A stretch of 64,000 nucleotides of DNA from Ruminococcus sp. (GTDB taxonomy: Bacteria > Bacillota > Clostridia > Oscillospirales > Ruminococcaceae), in assembly GCA_016288815.1 (NCBI GenBank), contig JAEELF010000037.1:1-64000 (forward strand), written 5' to 3'. This document shows, one piece after another, positions 58,891-64,000 of this stretch; positions within the stretch are counted from its first letter, which is position 1; each line of letters opens with the position of its first letter. The notes under the pieces were generated by a model. It saw nothing but the letters and a program-made list of their open reading frames with translations. It ran no database searches and was not told the origin of the DNA. A program made the translations under genes and the position numbers.

Positions 58891-59202
58891 ATGGCGAGTG
58901 AGTTGATCTATTTCATTATAACGTCGGGAATAACGATAGCTATTGGTATCATCAGCTATTTTCTCAAGCGAACAATGGAGAAGATCGACAAGCTCGAGCG
59001 TGAGGTGCGTGAAAGTCGTGAAGCTCAGTATCAGTTGTCTGAGAAATACGCGACCAAAGCCGAAGTTGCAGAGATAAAAGCAACTATGCAGAAGCTGACC
59101 GACAATATTGACTATATCAAGGAGCATACCACAAAAAACGAGGATTTTATCCGGGTAATGACCCGGCTTGAAAGTAAGATAGATAGCTATTACAGCAGAT
59201 AG
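58891..59202 (+). CDS. Membrane-anchored coiled-coil prophage protein (holin-region type)
   Basis: 103 residues from ATG 58891 (GCGGTGAGAG site). N-terminal membrane helix (LIYFIITSGITIAIGIISYFL) and a long coiled-coil. Similar short proteins are found at the head of the structural block of Mu-like phages (Mu gp24/25-like lysis accessory region). Function inferred only. Confidence 0.55.
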   Translation: MASELIYFIITSGITIAIGIISYFLKRTMEKIDKLEREVRESREAQYQLSEKYATKAEVAEIKATMQKLTDNIDYIKEHTTKNEDFIRVMTRLESKIDSYYSR

Positions 59203-59214
59203 GAGTGAAAGGCA

Positions 59215-59544
59215 TTGGAAACAAAAGAAATGCAGGCGCGTATCCGTCAGAAGAAGTTCTTCAGGAATAACGGAGTCGTGCTCAAAGGTATTAACCTGCT
59301 CCGCGAGAAATATGTGCAGCTCTCTGAGCTAAAATATGCTCTCGAACCCTCAATGAGTGAACAGGAGCTGAGGGACAGTATAAACTACCTTTCCGAGTCA
59401 GGATACATCAATATGAGAAATATTCGCAGTAAGCAGAGCACAACGCTTGCCGACTGCGATTTCAACGATATTGAGGCAAAGGTCTCGGCGGACGGTATTA
59501 AGATCATCGCCTGTGTAAAGGTAGATGAATGCATAGAGGTTTAG
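59215..59544 (+). CDS. Winged-helix-like phage protein (Mu gp26-like position)
   Basis: 109 residues from TTG 59215 (TAGGAGTG site). A winged-helix pattern (VVLKGINLLREKYVQLSELKYAL, SEQELRDSINYLSESGYINMR). In Mu-like phages a gene of this size stands just before gp27. Function unknown. Confidence 0.6.
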   Translation: METKEMQARIRQKKFFRNNGVVLKGINLLREKYVQLSELKYALEPSMSEQELRDSINYLSESGYINMRNIRSKQSTTLADCDFNDIEAKVSADGIKIIACVKVDECIEV

Positions 59545-59545
59545 T

Positions 59546-60085
59546 ATGGGGAACAGAAAGCACTCTAAAATAGATCAGCTCGATCCCACAGTAAAAGAGA
59601 CCGTTGACGAAATGATAAAGACAGGAGCTCTATACCGTGAGATCGTTGACTATATTAAGCAAAACGGTATGAGCGTTTCAATAGCAGCTGTCGGTCGCTA
59701 TGCCAAGAACCTGATGAGCACGCTGGACGCTCTGAGAATGAGCCAGCAGAATTTTCGTGCTATAATGGAGGAGACTGAAAAGTATCCGGATCTTGATATT
59801 ACCGAAGGTATACTTAGACTCCTCAGCGGACAGATGCTCGATGCTGTCAGCAGAATGAATGAGGACCAGCTGAAAGAACTGGACTTTGATACGCTCTCCA
59901 AACACGCCATAGCTTTAACAAGAGCAGCAGCATATAAGCGCAAGGTCGACATTAAGAACAAGGATATACTTGAAAATGGTGCGGAGCAGTTCCAATCGCT
60001 TATTTTTGAGGCAATGGCTGCGGAACGTCCTGATCTGTACAAGGAAGTAAAGAAATTCCTCAAGGAAAAAACAAAGGCTGGGTGA
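59546..60085 (+). CDS. DUF3486 protein, Mu gp27-like (terminase small subunit)
   Basis: 179 residues with the DUF3486 layout: SKIDQLDPTVKETVDEMIKTG, YREIVDYIKQNGMSVSIAAVGRYAKNL, and a C-terminal helical region. In Mu-like phages it precedes the terminase large subunit and is thought to be the small subunit. Starts one base after the previous stop codon. Confidence 0.85.
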   Translation: MGNRKHSKIDQLDPTVKETVDEMIKTGALYREIVDYIKQNGMSVSIAAVGRYAKNLMSTLDALRMSQQNFRAIMEETEKYPDLDITEGILRLLSGQMLDAVSRMNEDQLKELDFDTLSKHAIALTRAAAYKRKVDIKNKDILENGAEQFQSLIFEAMAAERPDLYKEVKKFLKEKTKAG

Positions 60086-60089
60086 TGAA

Positions 60090-60575
60090 ATGAATATGTA
60101 TGTATTGCAGATCAAACCCGGCTTTGAAGAATCAGCGGCAAAAATAATAAGAGGGCGCGGATATACAGTGCTGTGTCCGTCTGAGGAGCTCTATATCCGC
60201 AGAGGCGGAGAATGGCTTTTACAGAAGAAGCTGATTTTTACTCAATACCTTTTTGTTGAGTGTGATCTGACTGATGAATCTTACTATCGGATACGGAGCG
60301 CTGACGGCGTGATTCGTTTCCTTGGATTCGGAAAGCCGGAGAAACTTCCTTCCGCCGAAGCATTGTACATAAAAATCCTTGATAACGATGGAAATCCGAT
60401 AGAAGCGTCCAAAGTGTACACGACAGCAGCGGGTGCAAAAATGGTACTTTCCGGTGTGCTCAGGAATTACGTTGATAATATAGTATCTCTTGATCTCCGG
60501 CAGCGCCGCGCCAAAATAAAGGTGGAGCTGTTCGGAGTTGAACATAAAATAACACTGCCGGTCATCGGAATATAA
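60090..60575 (+). CDS. NusG paralogue (LoaP/RfaH-type antiterminator)
   Basis: 161 residues: NGN domain (MYVLQIKPGFEESAAKII, then LIFTQYLFVECDLTDESYYRIRSADGVIRFLG) and a C-terminal KOW domain (VVLSGVLRNYVDNIVSLDLRQRRAKIKVEL). Specialised NusG proteins are recruited to one operon and let RNA polymerase pass terminators. Here it lies just before a 250-base leader that holds a terminator ahead of the terminase and portal genes, so it likely controls late expression. Confidence 0.85.
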   Translation: MNMYVLQIKPGFEESAAKIIRGRGYTVLCPSEELYIRRGGEWLLQKKLIFTQYLFVECDLTDESYYRIRSADGVIRFLGFGKPEKLPSAEALYIKILDNDGNPIEASKVYTTAAGAKMVLSGVLRNYVDNIVSLDLRQRRAKIKVELFGVEHKITLPVIGI

Positions 60576-60818
60576 AAAACAGTGCGTAAACATCTTCACG
60601 GTTGATTCGTCCCGGCTGATGAGCGCATGAGTATGGGTTTAGAACAGATTTTTAAGTTACAAAAATCTGAATGGCGGAGCACGCCCAAAAATCATCATTT
60701 AAAATGCGTTTAATTTCGTTTCTGCGCGTTTAAATAACTTCGCTTGTAAAATTACACCTGAAAGAATACAACGTCAAAAAAGGGCAAATAAAGCCCTTAT
60801 TTTTATACCCGAAATGAG
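60576..60818 (+). promoter_or_regulatory. Late-gene leader between the NusG paralogue and the packaging genes
   Basis: About 240 bases without a gene. In order: TTCGTCCCGGCTGATGAGCGC (structured, near 60602-60630), hairpin AGATTTTTAAGTTACAAAAATCT (60646-60668), motifs TTTAAAATGCGTTTAATTTCG and GCGTTTAAATAAC (60697-60740) that look like those at the prophage left end, and a terminator AAGGGC/GCCCTT with ATTTTTA (60780-60805). It is a fitting target for the NusG paralogue. Confidence 0.6.
60780..60805 (+). terminator. Terminator in front of the packaging genes
   Basis: AAGGGC, AAATAAA loop, GCCCTT, then ATTTTTA. It lies directly before the RBS of the next gene, so it attenuates and does not end an operon. 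Confidence 0.65.
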
Positions 60819-60827
60819 GTGGCAGTA

Positions 60828-61175
60828 TTGAACTGCATCAAGAAAAAAAGTCTTGACGCTCTGATCAGCGGACTAAGCAAATATGAGGACAGTAAAAATG
60901 CTGTGAAGAATTCCGATTTTACTGACCTTAAAACATTTGTAAAAGACTATTTGAACACTCCTGAACCTAAGCAAAGGAAAAAGCTCGCCGAGGAATTCCG
61001 TAAGCGTCACATGGAGCTTTATGCTTTCATCAAAGATAACGCCGCTCTGATCTCGGCTGAAACAGAGATCAACAAGATAATAAATGCAGCGGAAGCAGGT
61101 GAAAGTGTTGAAGCTGACAGAAGTCAGATCACTAATCTTCTTGAGATGATCGGAGAAAGTTCAAATGATCTATAA
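60828..61175 (+). CDS. Unknown prophage protein before the terminase
   Basis: 115 residues if TTG 60828 is the start (GAGGTGG 6 bases before); GTG 60819 is an alternative. Helical. It overlaps the terminase start by 11 bases. May be a second terminase accessory protein. Family not recognised. Confidence 0.5.
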   Translation: MNCIKKKSLDALISGLSKYEDSKNAVKNSDFTDLKTFVKDYLNTPEPKQRKKLAEEFRKRHMELYAFIKDNAALISAETEINKIINAAEAGESVEADRSQITNLLEMIGESSNDL

Positions 61176-62418
61176 TAAATTCTCACCAAAGCAAGTCAGA
61201 TCAATGTTCTGGTGGAAGCTGCCAGAGACCAAGAACTGCGACGCTATAATTTGTGACGGATCAGTGCGTTCTGGCAAATCGCTCTCTATGACCATAGGCT
61301 TTATGCTGTGGAGCTGCACTCAGTTCAACGGTCAGACGTTTGCTGTATGTGGTAAAACAGCAGGCTCTATCCGCAGAAATGTTATAATGCCTATGCAGCA
61401 GTGGCTTGAAGGGATCGCAAAAATAGAGCTGAAGCTGAGTCATAGCTGTTTTGATGTTACGATAAACGGTCGCACAAACCGTTATTATTTCTTTGGCGGC
61501 AAGGACGAATCCTCATATATGCTCATTCAGGGTATGACGCTCGCAGGCGTTATGTTTGATGAGGTCGCCCTTATGCCGAAGTCTTTCGTGGAGCAGGCTC
61601 TTGCCAGATGTTCTGTTAAAGGTTCGCGCTTCTGGTTCAACTGCAATCCTGATTCTCCGGAGCACTGGTTCTACAAAGAATGGATACTAAAGCTTGACAA
61701 GAAAAACGCTGCATATCTCCATTTTACAATGGACGACAACTATTCCCTCGACCCGAAGGTAAAAGCTCGTTACGAAAGCCTTTACACCGGAGTATTCTAT
61801 GATAGGTATATCAGGGGAAAGTGGGCGGTCGCTGACGGCATTGTCTATACCCAGTGGAATGATAAATATATCATCGACGAGTTTATTTCTCCGGAGTGGT
61901 GTGAATGGTACATCAGTATGGACTATGGAACTCTCAACCCCTGCTCTATGGGACTTTGGTGTGTTACTGATGATAAGGCTATCCGTGTTGCAGAGTATTA
62001 TTACGAGGCACGAAAGGAAGGCATATCAAGGACTGATGAGGAGCATTATGCAGAGCTTGAAAAGCTCGCCGGAGATAATGACATACAGCAGGTCATTATC
62101 GATCCCTCTGCTGCCAGCTTTATTGAGTGCGTGCGCCGTCACGGTCGCTTCAACGTCCGCAAGGCGAACAACGACGTCCTCGGAGGCATACGCAGGACAT
62201 CAACGCTGATGAAGGCTGGGGAGATCCTCGTTCACAGGAGCTGCAAAGGCTTCCTTAAAGAGATACATCTTTACCGCTGGGACGAAAAGGCAAAAACGGA
62301 TACAGTCATCAAGGAACACGATCACGCTATGGACGATACAAGATACCTTGTGAATACAGTCCTCAGAAATTCACTGCTAAGAGATTTGGGAGGTGATGAA
62401 TTTGATATCAGGAGCTGA
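61165..62418 (+). CDS. terL: Phage terminase large subunit (PBSX-type), Mu-like prophage
   Basis: 417 residues. Walker A CDGSVRSGKSLS, Walker B GVMFDEVALM (near 129), nuclease Asp in SMDYGTLNPCSMGLW (near 252) and VIIDPSAASF. It ends with EHDHAMDDTRY. Clearly homologous along its whole length to the terminase at 11522 in the same window, but with AT-rich codon use. Packages prophage DNA by headful with flanking host DNA, if Mu-like. Confidence 0.93.
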   Translation: MIYNKFSPKQVRSMFWWKLPETKNCDAIICDGSVRSGKSLSMTIGFMLWSCTQFNGQTFAVCGKTAGSIRRNVIMPMQQWLEGIAKIELKLSHSCFDVTINGRTNRYYFFGGKDESSYMLIQGMTLAGVMFDEVALMPKSFVEQALARCSVKGSRFWFNCNPDSPEHWFYKEWILKLDKKNAAYLHFTMDDNYSLDPKVKARYESLYTGVFYDRYIRGKWAVADGIVYTQWNDKYIIDEFISPEWCEWYISMDYGTLNPCSMGLWCVTDDKAIRVAEYYYEARKEGISRTDEEHYAELEKLAGDNDIQQVIIDPSAASFIECVRRHGRFNVRKANNDVLGGIRRTSTLMKAGEILVHRSCKGFLKEIHLYRWDEKAKTDTVIKEHDHAMDDTRYLVNTVLRNSLLRDLGGDEFDIRS

Positions 62419-63766
62419 GATCGAAAAGGCTATGGGAATATCCATTCCTGTTTCAAGTAAAATGCAGGAGGCTATCCGGAGCTGGAGTGAGCTTTATACA
62501 AACGAATCATACTGGCTCATCGAAGACACTGTCAGTCTTGAGCTGGCATCTGGTATAGCCTCTAAAACAGCAAAGTTCATAACAAATAATGGCAAGTCAT
62601 GGATAACCGGCTCTGAGCGTGCTGATTATCTCCAGAAGCAGTATTCGGATTTTATGACAAATATCCGGACAAAGACTGAATTCGCCTGTGCTCTGGGCGG
62701 TGTAGTGTTCAAGCCCTATCTGTCAGGCAAAAAGATAAAGGTGGAAACTATAACTGCTGACCGTTTTTATCCAGTAGAGTTTGGCTCTGACGGGGAGATG
62801 ACTGCTGCGGTGTTTATGGAGCGTTATACTTCCGGTAGGACACACTATACTCGCCTTGAATATCACAGGCTCGATACTGAAAGCGGTGTTTATACTGTTC
62901 AGAACAGAGCTTTTTCAAGCAAAGACAGCAATACTCTCGGAAGTGAATGCAGGCTGGATGATGTTGATCAGTGGAGCGGATATACATCGAATATGGTAAT
63001 AAGGGACGTTGAGCGTCCGCTTTTCGCATATTTCAGAATGCCGGACGTCAATAACATCGACATTGGTTCTCCTCTTGGAATGTCCTGCTACAAGAAGGCT
63101 GCGGAGCACATACGTCAGGCTGATCAGCATTGGGAAAAGATAATGTGGGAATATCAGGGCTCTGAGCTCGCTATCATGGCAGAGAGCTCTATGTTCAAGG
63201 TAGAACAAGGCAAGCCTGCTATTCCACGAGGCAAAAAAAGGCTGTACCGTATTCTTAACGGTTCTGGCAACGGCGACCTATTTAAGGAGTTTTCTCCGAC
63301 TATTCGTGATAGTGCATTGTTTCACGGATTTAACAGGATATTGCAGCGTATAGAATTCGACTGCGATCTCGCCTACGGCACAATATCGGATCCGCAAACT
63401 GTTGAAAAGACAGCCGAGGAAGTACGTGCCAGCAAAGATACATCAAGATCCAGTATGCAGGAAAAGCAGAAGGCTTTGGAGGACGCACTGAAACAGGTAG
63501 TCTGGATAATGAATGAGTATGCTGACTATTACAAGCTTGCACCTTCCGGCAGCTATGAAACAATGTTCGAGTGGGGCGACGGAATAGCTATTGACCGTGA
63601 AGCTGAGTATGCACGGCGGTTACAGCTTGCAACTGCTGGCAAGTACAAATGGGAGAAACTCCTCGCTTGGTACTTCGGCTGCTCCGAAGAGAAGGCGGCG
63701 GAGATGATACCGGAGCCTGCTCCGCTGTTTGGCGGTGATGTAAATGCTAACGCCGGATTATTATGA
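62396..63766 (+). CDS. Phage portal protein (SPP1 gp6-like)
   Basis: 456 residues; start uncertain between GTG 62393, ATG 62396 and TTG 62402, all near GGGAGGTG. Portal core with KTAKFITNNGKSWITGSERADYLQK, VFKPYLSGKKIKVETITADRFYPVEF and the C-terminal DLAYGTISDPQTVEKTAEEVRASKDTSRSSMQEKQ, typical of the SPP1-type portal family. It overlaps terL by 23 bases. Confidence 0.88.
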   Translation: MNLISGAEIEKAMGISIPVSSKMQEAIRSWSELYTNESYWLIEDTVSLELASGIASKTAKFITNNGKSWITGSERADYLQKQYSDFMTNIRTKTEFACALGGVVFKPYLSGKKIKVETITADRFYPVEFGSDGEMTAAVFMERYTSGRTHYTRLEYHRLDTESGVYTVQNRAFSSKDSNTLGSECRLDDVDQWSGYTSNMVIRDVERPLFAYFRMPDVNNIDIGSPLGMSCYKKAAEHIRQADQHWEKIMWEYQGSELAIMAESSMFKVEQGKPAIPRGKKRLYRILNGSGNGDLFKEFSPTIRDSALFHGFNRILQRIEFDCDLAYGTISDPQTVEKTAEEVRASKDTSRSSMQEKQKALEDALKQVVWIMNEYADYYKLAPSGSYETMFEWGDGIAIDREAEYARRLQLATAGKYKWEKLLAWYFGCSEEKAAEMIPEPAPLFGGDVNANAGLL

Positions 63767-64000
63767 TAAATGCACGAAGCAGCTCGTAGAGCTGTATGCA
63801 GAGCTGGATAACGCAATAATAAGTGATATCACACGCCGGCTCCTGAAGAACGGTGAAATGACTGAAACTGCCATATGGCAGGCAAAGCAGCTTCAGGAAG
63901 CCGGTATGGTATATGAAGACGTCCTTGCTGAGGTATCAGCTCGTTCCGGCAAATCTCAGAACGAAATAAAGCGCATTTTTGAGGAGGCAGGCGTTACCGC
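63744..64000 (+). CDS. Phage minor capsid protein, N-terminal part, cut by window edge
   Basis: 85 codons visible from ATG 63744, which overlaps the portal gene by 23 bases. DYYDKCTKQLVELYAELDNAIISDITRRLLKNGEMTETAIWQ is the opening of Phage_min_cap2 (gp7-like) head proteins, which follow the portal in SPP1-like modules. The rest lies beyond the right edge. Confidence 0.8.
   Translation, partial: MLTPDYYDKCTKQLVELYAELDNAIISDITRRLLKNGEMTETAIWQAKQLQEAGMVYEDVLAEVSARSGKSQNEIKRIFEEAGVT

Noticed and set aside
60602-60650. CTGATGAG next to GTC in the late leader as a further hammerhead
   Set aside because: No GAAA box and no stems in the proper order can be drawn; it only shares the short motif.
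1-64000. tRNA genes used as attachment sites
   Set aside because: No cloverleaf or T-loop sequence (GGTTCGANTCC type) was noticed near any element boundary.

Overview
The window looks like the chromosome of a Gram-positive anaerobe of the Ruminococcus type (Oscillospiraceae). The evidence is three secreted proteins ending in type I dockerins, oxygen-defence genes typical of strict anaerobes (superoxide reductase plus rubrerythrin), a large clostridial-type PurL, an LPXTG/class C sortase locus, and sporulation-type genes (CwlD, a SpoIVFB-like M50 protease) behind sigma-E-like promoter boxes. Core genes are GC-rich; the last 16 kb is clearly more AT-rich. No tRNA, rRNA or CRISPR array was seen.

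Layout: 1-10.8 kb is housekeeping: purL (cut by the left edge), mtaB, an HPr-like protein, the rpsF-ssb-rpsR operon, the superoxide reductase-rubrerythrin operon, a flippase, deoD and a two-component system. 11.06-17.94 kb is a GC-rich, gap-free nine-gene phage head cassette (terminase, portal, capsid, protease, connector, small tail-like genes) with no integrase, repressor, tape measure or lysis gene. 18-27.9 kb holds an intergenic hairpin array, an aldose epimerase, citrate synthase, an ABC-2 exporter, AzlCD, an orphan toxin/immunity-like pair and a SpoIVFB-like protease. 27.9-39.8 kb is a minus-strand surface-protein region: three intact dockerin proteins, an HEXXH lipoprotein, and a decayed LacI-EAL-beta-helix locus. 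39.9-45.4 kb carries a sortase/LPXTG operon, an unknown 479-residue protein and a recombinase remnant. It is bracketed by two imperfect copies of the cwlD promoter and 5' end. cwlD and a zinc-ribbon membrane protein follow.

From about 47.43 kb to the right edge lies the left part of a Mu-like transposable prophage. It interrupts an HD-domain hydrolase gene after about 25 codons. In order it has an end region with repeated AT-rich motifs, an S24 repressor facing a consensus early promoter, a Cro-like protein, a DDE transposase (MuA-like), an AAA ATPase (MuB-like), many small early genes, a DnaC-like loader, GemA, Mor, gp27-like DUF3486, a NusG paralogue, then terminase, portal and the start of a minor capsid gene. 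The right end is outside the window.

The most striking feature is a 66-nt element present three times in the prophage early operon (50423, 54758, 55135), each copy starting at or just after a stop codon. It has the GAAA, GTC and CTGANGA boxes of a type II hammerhead ribozyme in the right order, compensatory changes in its stems, and an invariant 5-bp pseudoknot between loop I and the 3' strand. It looks like a self-cleaving RNA that cuts the early message between genes. This is an inference from sequence; an unpaired T after the CTGANGA box is non-canonical.
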